A DNA stretch of 56,287 nucleotides from Candidatus Merdisoma merdipullorum (GTDB taxonomy: Bacteria; Bacillota; Clostridia; Lachnospirales; Lachnospiraceae): NCBI GenBank assembly GCA_018715645.1, contig DVLE01000025.1, forward strand, positions 1 through 56,287. The letters run 5' to 3'. Below, piece after piece: positions 7,842 through 16,660 of the stretch. Numbering within the stretch: position 1 is the first letter of the stretch; the number at the start of each line of letters is the position of its first letter. Position numbers and translations under genes: made by a program. The notes beneath the pieces were generated by a model, which was not told where the DNA came from, did no database searches, and saw only the letters and a list, made by a program, of their open reading frames with translations.

Positions 7842-8824
7842 GCATCAGAATCGGAATTTTAGGATATGGAAATCTGGGACGCGGCGTGGAGTGCGCGGTG
7901 ATGCAGAACCCGGATATGGAACTTCGGGCAGTCTTTACAAGGAGAAAGCCGGAGGAGCTGTCTGTCTGGTCGAAGACGGCCAAGGTGTGCAGCGTGTCCG
8001 AGCTGGAGAGCTGGAAAGATGAGCTGGACGTGCTGATTCTCTGCGGCGGCAGCGCTACCGATCTGCCAAAGCAGACGCCGAAGTACGCGCAGTATTTTCA
8101 TGTGGTGGACAGCTTTGACACCCATGCGCGGATTCCGGAGCATTTCGCGGCTGTGGACGAGGCGGCGAAAAAGGGCGGCAAGGTGGCCGTGATTTCTGTG
8201 GGCTGGGATCCGGGCCTCTTTTCTCTGAACCGGATGTACGCGAACGCGATCCTGCCGGAAGGAAATGACTATACTTTTTGGGGACGGGGCGTAAGTCAGG
8301 GACATTCTGACGCCGTGCGCCGCGTGCCGGGGGTGAAGGACGCAAGGCAGTACACGATTCCTGTGGAAAGCGCGCTGGAGGCTGTACGCGCCGGAAAGAA
8401 CCCGGAGCTTTCCACGAGAGAAAAGCATACGAGAGAATGTTTTGTAGTGCTGGAGGAAGGAGCTGATCCTGCAAAAGTTGAGCAGGAGATCAAGACCATG
8501 CCCAATTACTTCTCTGATTATGATACAACCGTGCATTTTATCAGCGAGGAGGAGATGAAGCGTGATCACAGCTCCCTGCCTCACGGAGGCTTTGTGCTGC
8601 GAAGTGGCGTGACCGGACGGGAAAAGGAAAATCATCATCTGATTGAATATACGCTGAAGCTGGATTCCAATCCGGAATTTACCTCCAGCGTGCTTGTGGC
8701 TTACGCGAGAGCCGCATACCGCATGGCGTCTGAGGGAATGTCCGGCTGCAAGACAGTCTTTGACATTGCTCCGGCCTACTTAAGCGCAAAAAGTCCGGAG
8801 GAACTTCGCGCTTCTATGCTGTAA
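7838..8824 (+). CDS. ddh: meso-Diaminopimelate D-dehydrogenase
   Basis: This 328-residue enzyme catalyses NADP-dependent reductive amination of tetrahydrodipicolinate to meso-diaminopimelate, a one-step branch of lysine and cell-wall precursor synthesis. The N terminus carries the dinucleotide-binding loop ILGYGNLGRG (residues 6-15). VDSFDTHARIPEHF and the segment with SVGWDPGLFSLNR and FWGRGVSQGHSDAVRR are characteristic of the family. Length fits. It starts within the stop of the preceding gene (ATGA). Confidence 0.93.
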   Translation: MSIRIGILGYGNLGRGVECAVMQNPDMELRAVFTRRKPEELSVWSKTAKVCSVSELESWKDELDVLILCGGSATDLPKQTPKYAQYFHVVDSFDTHARIPEHFAAVDEAAKKGGKVAVISVGWDPGLFSLNRMYANAILPEGNDYTFWGRGVSQGHSDAVRRVPGVKDARQYTIPVESALEAVRAGKNPELSTREKHTRECFVVLEEGADPAKVEQEIKTMPNYFSDYDTTVHFISEEEMKRDHSSLPHGGFVLRSGVTGREKENHHLIEYTLKLDSNPEFTSSVLVAYARAAYRMASEGMSGCKTVFDIAPAYLSAKSPEELRASML

Positions 8825-8868
8825 GCAGGGCATACTGCGAAGGAACGACGTGGTCAGGAGGCAGAGCA

Positions 8869-9438
8869 TTGGACAGAGCGGCGATAGAAGAAAAAATCAC
8901 ACAATTTCCCATCTGCGAATATGCCTTTATCCGGCCGGAGGAGATCCCGTTTTCGGAAAAGGTGCGGTATATCTGTGAGACGGAATGCCCAAGATACGGG
9001 ACCTCCTGGTCCTGCCCGCCTGCGGTGGGAACCGTGGAGGAGTGCAAGGCACGCTGCCTTGCGTTTACAGGCGGCTTTATCTTTACAACCGTATCGGAAG
9101 GGGCCGATCTGGAAAATATGGACGCTATGCTGGCCATGCGGGGCGATCATGAGAAAATCACCCGTCAGATCAAGAAGATTTTCCGCGAGGAATGCGGCGA
9201 TGTGGAAGCCTTTTCCACGGAATCCTGCGCGATCTGCAAAACATGCAGCTATCCGGACGCGCCCTGCCGCCACCCGGAGTATATGTTTCCGAGTGTGGAA
9301 GGGCAGGGAATTCTGGTGACGGAGCTGGCGGAAAAGCACGGCCTCACATTTTTGAACGGCAGTGATGTGGTGACCTGGTTCAGCCTGATCCTGTACAGGG
9401 AACAGGATGCGTCTGCCGGCAAGGAGAACAGCTTATGA
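8869..9438 (+). CDS. DUF2284 cysteine-rich metal-binding protein
   Basis: A 189-residue cytoplasmic protein of the DUF2284 family. It has two cysteine clusters, CETECPRYGTSWSCPP near residues 34-49 and CAICKTCSYPDAPCRHP near 120-136, which could bind an iron-sulfur cluster or other metal. The start is TTG at 8869, seven bases after AGGAGG. Its stop overlaps the ATG of the zinc alcohol dehydrogenase gene (ATGA), implying co-translation and perhaps a shared redox pathway. The family's reaction is unknown. Confidence 0.85.
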   Translation: MDRAAIEEKITQFPICEYAFIRPEEIPFSEKVRYICETECPRYGTSWSCPPAVGTVEECKARCLAFTGGFIFTTVSEGADLENMDAMLAMRGDHEKITRQIKKIFREECGDVEAFSTESCAICKTCSYPDAPCRHPEYMFPSVEGQGILVTELAEKHGLTFLNGSDVVTWFSLILYREQDASAGKENSL

Positions 9439-10646
9439 AAACGATTTATTTTGAAAAGGATATTCCGCGGATCCTGGCTACGAAGTTTGCGGCGCGTTTT
9501 TTCAAACCGCTGCTTTATACGGGACTGAACGCGGTGAAGTACAGGAAAGATATTCCGAACGCTCCGCTTCCGGGGCCTGACTGGGTGCGGGTGAAAAATA
9601 TTGCCTGCGGCGTCTGCGGGACGGACGTAAGCTTTTTTCAGGCGACCACGGGGACGGCGTCGGCCTTTGAACCGATTCCGGGTTCGGCCAGAACCTACCT
9701 CGGTCACGAGAATGTGGGCGTCGTGGTGGAGACGGGACCGGAGGTCCGGGATCTGAAGCCAGGGGATCGGGTGACGATCCGGGAATATATGTCCGGCTGC
9801 GGCAATAAGGGCATCAAGCCTCCCTGCAAATACTGCGCGGAGGGCAATTATAATCTGTGTCTGAACTACGGAGAGCCAAGCCCCCTGAAGCTTCCGGATA
9901 CAGGAGCAGGGATGGGAGATTATTTTCTGGCGCCCCGTCAGCAGCTTACAAAGATCCTGGATGAGCTTACGGACGATCAGGCCGTGCTTTTGGAGCCTTC
10001 CTGTGTGTCGGTTCATTCGGTTTTGCTGGATCGTCCGGAGAAGGGTGAGAAGATCCTGGTCTACGGCTGCGGAATGATCGGTCTTGGAATTGTCCAGGCT
10101 TTGAAAATCGTCCAGCCGGACTGCGAGGTCTGGGTGACGACGCGCAAGAAAGCCCGTCAGCAGCTTGCGAAAAAGCTGGGAGCCGATCATATTCTGTCCG
10201 GCGATATTTATGAGGAGACTGCGAAAGCCACAGGCGGAAGCCGGGTTTATCAGGGAATGAACAAAAACCGGATGTTTTTCGGCGGCTTTGACCGTGTCTA
10301 TGACTGTGCCGGAGGCGGGAAGGCCAATACCCTTTGCTGCCGTCTGCTGCGGCCGCGGGGCACCTATATGAAGGTAGGCCATCACATGACTTCTGTTTCC
10401 TATGATGAGACTCCGGTCTGGTGGCAGGAGTTGAAAATCATCGGTGTGGACGCCCACGGCATGGAGGAATGGCAGGGCAGACGCCTCTATACCTTTGATC
10501 TGGTACAGGAGTGGATGCGGGACGGACTGTATAAGACCGATGGATTTATTACCCACCGCTTCCCGCTGGATCGATATAAGGAGGCTTTCGCTCTGGCCCT
10601 TAAGAATCCGCCGGAGCTTATCAAGATTGTGCTGGAATGCAGATAG
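9435..10646 (+). CDS. Zinc-dependent medium-chain alcohol dehydrogenase
   Basis: A 403-residue MDR-superfamily oxidoreductase. Catalytic-zinc ligands are visible in CGVCGTD (Cys61) and GHE (His91-Glu92). Four cysteines at 122, 131, 134 and 142 form the structural-zinc loop. The nucleotide-binding loop is YGCGMIGLGI near residue 212. It should oxidise an alcohol or sugar alcohol with NAD(P). The substrate cannot be told from sequence; threonine- or sorbitol-dehydrogenase-like members are the closest in general appearance. It is the last gene of the operon with DUF2284. Confidence 0.88.
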   Translation: MKTIYFEKDIPRILATKFAARFFKPLLYTGLNAVKYRKDIPNAPLPGPDWVRVKNIACGVCGTDVSFFQATTGTASAFEPIPGSARTYLGHENVGVVVETGPEVRDLKPGDRVTIREYMSGCGNKGIKPPCKYCAEGNYNLCLNYGEPSPLKLPDTGAGMGDYFLAPRQQLTKILDELTDDQAVLLEPSCVSVHSVLLDRPEKGEKILVYGCGMIGLGIVQALKIVQPDCEVWVTTRKKARQQLAKKLGADHILSGDIYEETAKATGGSRVYQGMNKNRMFFGGFDRVYDCAGGGKANTLCCRLLRPRGTYMKVGHHMTSVSYDETPVWWQELKIIGVDAHGMEEWQGRRLYTFDLVQEWMRDGLYKTDGFITHRFPLDRYKEAFALALKNPPELIKIVLECR

Positions 10647-10692
10647 CGGTCATACCGCGGAAGCGTAACGTACCGGCGTACTGTACGGACGT
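10646..10692. repeat. Intergenic palindromic segment
   Basis: GCGGTCATACCGC (10646-10658) is a perfect 5-bp stem with a 3-base loop and begins in the stop codon of the alcohol dehydrogenase. It is followed by an imperfect palindrome, ACGTACCG...CGGACGT. The centre, GCGTACTGTACGGACGT, resembles the core of the window-edge element (GCGTACTGGACGT) with a 3-base insertion. There is no T-run, so it is not a classic terminator. Confidence 0.3.
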
Positions 10693-10695
10693 CAG

Positions 10696-10724
10696 GAATA
10701 GAAAACGGAAAAACAACATATAGT
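10696..10724 (+). promoter_or_regulatory. Possible sigma-E-type promoter of yqfC
   Basis: GAATAGA (10696-10702) and CATATAGT (10717-10724), 14 bp apart, resemble the mother-cell sigma-E -35 and -10 (CATANANT) elements. The location, just before the sporulation genes yqfC and yqfD, fits their known mother-cell expression in Bacillus. No sigma-A promoter is evident in this gap. Confidence 0.4.
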
Positions 10725-10757
10725 AGAGGTAAGGAAAGCAAAGGTCCGGGGTTTGGT

Positions 10758-11018
10758 ATGAGCTTTAGGGAACGTGCATCGGACGCTTTGAATCTGCCAA
10801 AGGATCTGACGCTCGGAGCGGTGATAATGACCATTACCGGCAAACATGAGGCTTATGTGGAAAACTACATGAGCCTCATTGAATATACGGAATGTCTGAT
10901 CCGTATTCAGACCAGGACCTGCAAGCTGGAGATTCACGGCATGCATTTGGATATTGCTTATTACACCAACGATGAGATGAAGATCACCGGAGAGATACAG
11001 GAGGTGAAATATTGCTGA
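10758..11018 (+). CDS. yqfC: Sporulation protein YqfC (YabP/YqfC family)
   Basis: An 86-residue protein with the YabP/YqfC fold signature. LTLGAVIMTITGKHEAYVEN near the N terminus is followed by LIEYTECLIRIQT, and the protein ends in a strand with MKITGEIQEVKY. Family members are made in the mother cell during sporulation and affect forespore morphogenesis. The next gene, yqfD, starts 7 bp inside its end, the same pairing as in Bacillus subtilis. Confidence 0.92.
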   Translation: MSFRERASDALNLPKDLTLGAVIMTITGKHEAYVENYMSLIEYTECLIRIQTRTCKLEIHGMHLDIAYYTNDEMKITGEIQEVKYC

Positions 11019-12250
11019 TTTCATTCTTCCGCTATCTGAAGGGGTATGTGCGGATTCGTCTTAGCGGCTATTCGCCGGAGCGGTTCCTGAATCTGTGCAA
11101 AGCCAGAAATATAGAAATCTGGGATCTGAGGAGCAGCGGCCTTACCTATGAAATGAATCTCAGCGTCCGGGACTTCCGGAAGCTGAAACCTCTGCGGAAG
11201 AAGGCGCGAGCTCATGTCGTAATCACGGAGCGTCACGGCCTTCCGTTTTTTTTGTACCACAACCGAAACCGGAAAATGTTTCCCGTAGGGGTGCTGCTCT
11301 GCGCGGCTTTTTTGTATATCATGTCCCTGTATATCTGGAATATCCACATAGAAGGCAACTATTCACGGACCACCGATGTGATTCTGGACTATCTGGAGAC
11401 CGAACAGGTGGTGCATGGAATGCCGAAAAGCCAGGTGGATTGCAAAGAGATTCAGTCTATGATCCGGATTGAATTTCCTGATATTATCTGGGTATCCGCA
11501 GAGGTGAAGGGTACCCGGCTGATCATCCGTGTCCGGGAGAATATGGATACGGATACGGCGGGGACTTCAGAGGAGGAAAGGGAACCAAGCGATCTTACCG
11601 CCTCCCGTCCGGGGATCATTACGAGCGTCCTGGTACGAAGCGGCAAGGCGGCGGTGCAGCCAGGCGACGAGGTAGAGGAGGGAAGCCTCCTGGTCAGCGG
11701 GCGGATCGACATTTTGAATGACAGCGGAGAGATCACCGGCTATCAGTATACGGCCGCGGATGCGGATATTTACGCCAGAACGGAGTATGAATACCAGGAT
11801 GAGTTCCTTTTGTCCCACGAAACCCGCCATTTTACGGGAAAGAAACGGTACGGTTTTTATCTGCGCCTGGGAAACCGCAGTCTGACTTTTAAGAGAAGAC
11901 CGAAATTTTCTGCCTATACGACGCTGAACACGGAGTATCCTCTGAAGCTGACAGAGAACTTTTATCTGCCTCTTTCCTTTGGAACCATTGCCTATGAGGA
12001 GTATGAAACCTATATGGAAAACTACACGGCGGAGGAGGCCAGACTGCTTGCGGAGGAGAATTTAAATGAGTTTCTGGAAAATTTAATAGAAAAAGGGGTT
12101 CAAATTGTTGAAAATAATGTTAAAATAGAAGTCGGCAATAACACCTGCAGGGCTGCAGGCACCATCGCGGCGCTGGAGGAGATCGGAACTGCCGTTCCCA
12201 CAGAGATTCTGGAAGATCCAGTGCAGGATACGGCCGGGGAGGAGAAGTGA
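11012..12250 (+). CDS. yqfD: Sporulation protein YqfD
   Basis: A 412-residue protein with a cytoplasmic N-terminal domain, one membrane helix near residues 90-110 (FPVGVLLCAAFLYIMSLYIW) and a large extracytoplasmic region. It begins with IEGNYSRTTDVILDYLE, resembling the POTRA-like start of FtsQ-type proteins. It starts at TTG 11012 and overlaps yqfC by 7 bp. Genes of this family are required for normal sporulation in Bacillus; the molecular role is not settled. It is followed by phoH and ybeY, a conserved order. Confidence 0.9.
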   Translation: MLISFFRYLKGYVRIRLSGYSPERFLNLCKARNIEIWDLRSSGLTYEMNLSVRDFRKLKPLRKKARAHVVITERHGLPFFLYHNRNRKMFPVGVLLCAAFLYIMSLYIWNIHIEGNYSRTTDVILDYLETEQVVHGMPKSQVDCKEIQSMIRIEFPDIIWVSAEVKGTRLIIRVRENMDTDTAGTSEEEREPSDLTASRPGIITSVLVRSGKAAVQPGDEVEEGSLLVSGRIDILNDSGEITGYQYTAADADIYARTEYEYQDEFLLSHETRHFTGKKRYGFYLRLGNRSLTFKRRPKFSAYTTLNTEYPLKLTENFYLPLSFGTIAYEEYETYMENYTAEEARLLAEENLNEFLENLIEKGVQIVENNVKIEVGNNTCRAAGTIAALEEIGTAVPTEILEDPVQDTAGEEK

Positions 12251-12304
12251 CAGCTTCCCGGTTCCCGGCGCGGACGATAATGAAAAGTAAGAGGAGCAGT
12301 GCAT

Positions 12305-13315
12305 TTGAGTAACATTGAGGAGAAGATTCTGGATGTCCCGGCCGAACATGAGAGCAATGTGTTCGGCCAGTTCGACAGCCATATCAAAAAAATAGAACAG
12401 ACGCTGCGGGTGTCTGTGGTGGCCAGGGATGGAGCGGTGAAGATTCTGGGACCAGCCGGGAATACCAGGCAGGCGGCCAGAGTGTTTGAACAGCTTCTGG
12501 AGCTTTCCCGCCGGGGAAATGTGATCCAGGAGCAGAATGTAGACTATGCCCTGGCTTTGTCCATGGAAGGACAGGAGGAGGCGCTGGTAGAGATTGATAA
12601 GGACCTGATCTGCCATGCCATGAATGGAAAGCCCATCAAGCCCAAGACGTTGGGCCAGAAAAAATATGTGGACATGATCCGAAACAATATGATTGTATTC
12701 GGAACGGGGCCTGCCGGGACAGGAAAGACCTATCTCGCCATGGCTATGGCGATCACGGCTTTCAAAAATAATGAGGTGAGCCGGATTATACTGACGCGCC
12801 CGGCTATTGAGGCGGGAGAAAAGCTGGGCTTTTTGCCAGGCGATCTGCAGAGCAAGGTGGATCCCTATCTTCGGCCGCTTTACGACGCTCTGTATCAGAT
12901 AATGGGCGCGGACAGCTTTTTAAAGAATATGGAAAAAGGGCTGATCGAGGTAGCGCCTCTGGCCTATATGCGAGGGCGTACGCTGGACAATGCCTATATT
13001 ATTCTGGACGAGGCCCAGAACACGACGCCGGCCCAGATGAAGATGTTCCTGACACGTATCGGCTTTGGCTCCAAAGTGATCGTGACAGGCGACGCCAGTC
13101 AGAAGGATCTTCCTTCAGGTACGCGCTCCGGCCTGGAAGTGGCCATGAAGGTGCTGGCAAAGGTAGAGGATATTGGGTTCTGCGAACTGACCAGCAAGGA
13201 CGTGGTGCGTCATCCGCTGGTGCAGAAGATCGTACAGGCCTATGAAAACTATGAAAGAGCCCAGGAGAAAAAGAACTCCAGAAAGGAACGCTATGACAGT
13301 CAACGTAGAAGATGA
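12305..13315 (+). CDS. phoH: PhoH-family ATPase
   Basis: A 336-residue cytoplasmic P-loop NTPase thought to act on RNA. The N-terminal part is KH-like (about 30-110). The Walker A region is GTGPAGTGKTYLA near 134-146 and Walker B is YIILDEAQN near 231-239. I place the start at TTG 12305, eight bases after GAGGAG; a GTG at 12299 is too close to that site. It overlaps ybeY by 23 bp. The phoH-ybeY pairing is widely conserved and points to rRNA maturation or quality control. Confidence 0.92.
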   Translation: MSNIEEKILDVPAEHESNVFGQFDSHIKKIEQTLRVSVVARDGAVKILGPAGNTRQAARVFEQLLELSRRGNVIQEQNVDYALALSMEGQEEALVEIDKDLICHAMNGKPIKPKTLGQKKYVDMIRNNMIVFGTGPAGTGKTYLAMAMAITAFKNNEVSRIILTRPAIEAGEKLGFLPGDLQSKVDPYLRPLYDALYQIMGADSFLKNMEKGLIEVAPLAYMRGRTLDNAYIILDEAQNTTPAQMKMFLTRIGFGSKVIVTGDASQKDLPSGTRSGLEVAMKVLAKVEDIGFCELTSKDVVRHPLVQKIVQAYENYERAQEKKNSRKERYDSQRRR

Positions 13316-13793
13316 AAGCGGTCTGACGCTTCCGGGAATTGATACGAAAGAGACGGCGGTGCGGGTGATCGAGGCGGCTTTGGATTACGAGGGCTGTCCT
13401 TACGAGGCGGAAGTGAATCTGCTTCTGACTGATAACGCGAGGATCCGTGTCATGAACAGGGAATACCGGGGGATAGACCGTCCTACGGACGTGCTGTCTT
13501 TCCCTATGCTGACTTATGAAACCCCTTCAGACTTTTCGGCCGCAGAGCTTCATGAGGCGGACAGCTTTAATCCGGAGACGGGAGAGCTTGTCCTGGGAGA
13601 CATTATTATTTCTGTGGAGAAGGTCACGGAGCAGGCTGAAAAATACGGACACAGCAGGGAACGGGAGTATGCGTTCCTGATTGCACACAGTATGCTGCAT
13701 TTGCTCGGATACGATCACGAGGCGCCCGACGAGGCGCTTGTGATGGAGCAGAAACAGGCTGCCATTCTGGAAAGCCTGAATATTTTACGTTAG
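13293..13793 (+). CDS. ybeY: Endoribonuclease YbeY (rRNA maturation factor)
   Basis: A 166-residue metal-dependent single-strand endoribonuclease involved in 16S rRNA 3'-end processing and ribosome quality control. The zinc motif HSMLHLLGYDH begins near residue 131. RGIDRPTDVLSFPM and LGDIIISVEK are family hallmarks. The ATG at 13293 follows GAAAGGA; a longer frame starting inside phoH lacks a ribosome binding site. Confidence 0.95.
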   Translation: MTVNVEDESGLTLPGIDTKETAVRVIEAALDYEGCPYEAEVNLLLTDNARIRVMNREYRGIDRPTDVLSFPMLTYETPSDFSAAELHEADSFNPETGELVLGDIIISVEKVTEQAEKYGHSREREYAFLIAHSMLHLLGYDHEAPDEALVMEQKQAAILESLNILR

Positions 13794-13807
13794 AGGAGGC
13801 TTTTCAG

Positions 13808-14959
13808 ATGAAAGGAAAATATCTGGGACTGACGCTGCTTGTCTGTCTGCTGCTGTCGGCAGGCTGCGGACAGGCTGAGGCAGGGCAGGAGATGGATTTC
13901 AACACGGAGGCCGAGGTGATCCCGAAGGACGAGATGGAGCTTCAGGGAGCGGCTTCTGAGACAGAAACGACGAACGAACGCCAGGTGGTGGACGGAAAGA
14001 TTCAGAGCTGGTTTACGGGCGAATGGATCGACGAGGAGCTGGGCACTCAGCGGCCGCTGGCCATTATGCTGAACAACACTTCGGCAGCCCTTCCGATGTC
14101 GGGGGTGTCGAACGCTTCTGTCATCTACGAATGTCCTGTGGAAGGCCGAATTACCCGGTGGATGGGGATTTTCGAGGACTGGAAGGATCTGGAACGCATC
14201 GGCTCAGTTCGGAGCTGCCGTCTTTACTATCTCCATTTTGCGCAGGAGTTTGATTCTGTCTACGCTCACTTCGGACAGGCCAGCTATGCGCTGGATGCTC
14301 TGAACAGCGGAGAGTTCGACGTACTCTCCGGAGGAACGAAGGGCATCGAGAAGCCGGTTACGGCCATGTACGACCGGATTTCCCGTCCCGGAAGGGCCAC
14401 CGAGCATACGCTCTATGCTTTCCCAAGCGGGATCGAGCGGGATATTGAGAAAAAGGGCTACAATATGGAGATGCCTGAGGATTACGAAGGAAAATTCAAG
14501 TTTGCCGAGGACGGGGAGATCGAGGAGTACGAGGGCTACCCGGAGGCCACTGTCTTAAAGCCCGGAGGCGTTGGAGGAAAGAATGGCTTTGGCGGTGTGA
14601 AGGCTACCTTTGAATACAACCCTTCAGATCGGCTGTATTACCGTTCCACCTATGGCAATCCTCATGTGGACGAGCTGACCGGAGAGCAGGTGGCGGTGAC
14701 GAACGTCATCTTCCAGTACTGCGACGGCAATGTTCTGGACGCCAAAGATTATCTGCATTTTGCGACTCAGTCTAACGGAAATAAGTGCATTGTATTTACC
14801 AATGGGAAGATGATCGAGGGCTACTGGAGCAATCCCGGCGAGCTTGGGACACCGGCCCGGTATTATGACGAAAATGATCAGGAGATCACATTAAATACGG
14901 GAACCACCTTTATCTGTATCATCTGGAATGACTATGCGGACGATGTGGTGATTGAATAG
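13808..14959 (+). CDS. DUF3048 (YerB-like) lipoprotein
   Basis: A 383-residue exported lipoprotein. The signal peptide ends in the lipobox LSAGC with Cys20 as the lipidation site, followed by an acidic linker and the two-part DUF3048 domain. Recognisable stretches are RPLAIMLNN and CPVEGRITRWMGIF near the front, IGSVRSCRLYY in the middle, and KDYLHFATQSNGNKCIVFTNG near the end. The function of YerB-type proteins is unknown. It lies 14 bp downstream of ybeY and 15 bp upstream of the flippase, so it is probably in the same transcript. Confidence 0.88.
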   Translation: MKGKYLGLTLLVCLLLSAGCGQAEAGQEMDFNTEAEVIPKDEMELQGAASETETTNERQVVDGKIQSWFTGEWIDEELGTQRPLAIMLNNTSAALPMSGVSNASVIYECPVEGRITRWMGIFEDWKDLERIGSVRSCRLYYLHFAQEFDSVYAHFGQASYALDALNSGEFDVLSGGTKGIEKPVTAMYDRISRPGRATEHTLYAFPSGIERDIEKKGYNMEMPEDYEGKFKFAEDGEIEEYEGYPEATVLKPGGVGGKNGFGGVKATFEYNPSDRLYYRSTYGNPHVDELTGEQVAVTNVIFQYCDGNVLDAKDYLHFATQSNGNKCIVFTNGKMIEGYWSNPGELGTPARYYDENDQEITLNTGTTFICIIWNDYADDVVIE

Positions 14960-14974
14960 TAAGGAAGCGGTACG

Positions 14975-16639
14975 ATGGGAGAAAAGAAAGGCACGAGAGT
15001 ACGTTCCAATTATATCATGCAGGGCAGCATTCTGGCGGCGGCGTCCATTATCAGCCGGATTATCGGAATGCTGTACCGCCTGCCTGTCACAAATATCATC
15101 GGAGACCAGGGAAACAGCTATTATTCCGCGGCTTATGAGGTCTACAATATCATTCTGCTGATTTCCTCCTACAGCCTTCCGCTGGCCGTCTCCAAGGTAG
15201 TGTCTGCGAAGGTGGCTTTGGGAGAACACAGAAATGCCTGGAGGTCTTTCAAGGCGGCCATGTGTATGTCGCTCGTGGTAGGCGTTCTGGCCTCTGCCCT
15301 GACCTTTTTCGGGGCGGGCTTCTTTACGGGAACTCTTTTGAACACTCCGGAGAGCGAGCTGTGCCTGAAGGTGCTGTCTCTGGCCATCTTTGTGATGGCG
15401 ATTATGGGCGTTCTGCGGGGCTATTTTCAGGGCATGGGAACCATGATGCCTACGGCTGTGTCTCAGGTCATTGAGCAGATCGTCAATGCGGTCGTCAGCA
15501 TAGTTGCGGCCAGTCTTCTGTATTCCTACGGGACATCCCTGGACGCTGCAGAGGGCGTCACAGAGGGCACGGGAGGAGCGATCTACGGAGCGGCCGGAAG
15601 TACCCTTGGCACGAGCCTTGGAGCGGCGGCCGGCCTCGTATTTCTGATTATTGTGATGCTGATGTACAACCGGGTGCTGCAGAAGAATCTGCGCAGGGAT
15701 CATGTAAGTGAGGATCAGAGTTATGGAAGCATGATCCGGATCCTGGTACTTACGATTGTGCCGGTGATTTTAAGTACGGCAGTCTACAATATCAGCGGCT
15801 TTATCGATCAGGGCGTCTTCAAGTTCCTGATGCTGGATCTCCAGAATGCGGACAAGGAAATGGTGGACGTATACTGGGGTATCTACGTGGGAAAATACAA
15901 GCTTCTGACCAATGTGCCGATTGCTGTGGCCTCCGCCTTATCCGCATCCACGATCCCGGCCCTTACAAGGGCGCGGATGGCAGGAAACAAAAAGGAGATG
16001 TGCCGGAAGACGGAAGGCTCTATCCGCATGGTAATGCTGATCTGCGTTCCCAGCGCCTTTGGTCTTACGGCTCTTGGAGAGCCGATCCTCGATCTCCTGA
16101 ACTGGAATACGGATAAGTCAGCGCCGCTTATGTTTCTCATGGGATCTTCGGCAGTGATTTTCTATGGGCTGTCTACGCTGACCAATGGAATTTTGCAGGG
16201 CATCGACCGGATGCAGATTCCGGTGCGCAATGCGGTGATTGCTTTGGCGTCTCATCTCCTGGTCCTGGTGGTCCTGGTGCAGTTCGCCGGAATCCATATC
16301 TACGGCGTTGTGATTGCCTATCTGTTTTTCGCGCTTCTGATGTGCATTTTGAATGGCGTCGCCATCCGGAAGTATCTGAATTATCGTCAGGAGATCAAAA
16401 GGACCTTCCTGATACCGGGAGTGTCTTCTTTGATCATGGCTCTTTCCGTATGGCTTCTCTATACGCCTCTTGAGGGGGCGCTGGGAAATAAGCCGGCCAC
16501 GGTTCTCTGTCTCCTGCTGGCCGTTCTGATCTATGGATTTTTCATTCTGTTCCTGCGGGGCGTTACCGAGGCGGAGCTTCTGGCCTTTCCGAAGGGGCGT
16601 CTGATTGTGAAAGCACTGAAAAAGATTCATCTGATTTAG
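14975..16639 (+). CDS. SpoVB/MurJ-type lipid-linked oligosaccharide flippase
   Basis: A 554-residue protein with about 14 membrane helices from the MOP flippase superfamily. The N terminus (NYIMQGSILAAASIISRIIG, then MLYRLPVTNIIGDQGN) is typical of SpoVB/YtgP members, which move lipid II or related undecaprenyl-linked sugars across the membrane for cell wall or spore cortex synthesis. The context with sporulation genes upstream and downstream favours a SpoVB-like role, but a housekeeping MurJ function is equally possible. Confidence 0.85.
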   Translation: MGEKKGTRVRSNYIMQGSILAAASIISRIIGMLYRLPVTNIIGDQGNSYYSAAYEVYNIILLISSYSLPLAVSKVVSAKVALGEHRNAWRSFKAAMCMSLVVGVLASALTFFGAGFFTGTLLNTPESELCLKVLSLAIFVMAIMGVLRGYFQGMGTMMPTAVSQVIEQIVNAVVSIVAASLLYSYGTSLDAAEGVTEGTGGAIYGAAGSTLGTSLGAAAGLVFLIIVMLMYNRVLQKNLRRDHVSEDQSYGSMIRILVLTIVPVILSTAVYNISGFIDQGVFKFLMLDLQNADKEMVDVYWGIYVGKYKLLTNVPIAVASALSASTIPALTRARMAGNKKEMCRKTEGSIRMVMLICVPSAFGLTALGEPILDLLNWNTDKSAPLMFLMGSSAVIFYGLSTLTNGILQGIDRMQIPVRNAVIALASHLLVLVVLVQFAGIHIYGVVIAYLFFALLMCILNGVAIRKYLNYRQEIKRTFLIPGVSSLIMALSVWLLYTPLEGALGNKPATVLCLLLAVLIYGFFILFLRGVTEAELLAFPKGRLIVKALKKIHLI

Positions 16640-16660
16640 AAAAGTATTTGGGGTTTTGCT

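Noticed and set aside
9249..10556. Minus-strand open frame of 435 codons opposite the alcohol dehydrogenase
   Set aside because: It is a shadow of a clear zinc alcohol dehydrogenase with no recognisable protein features.
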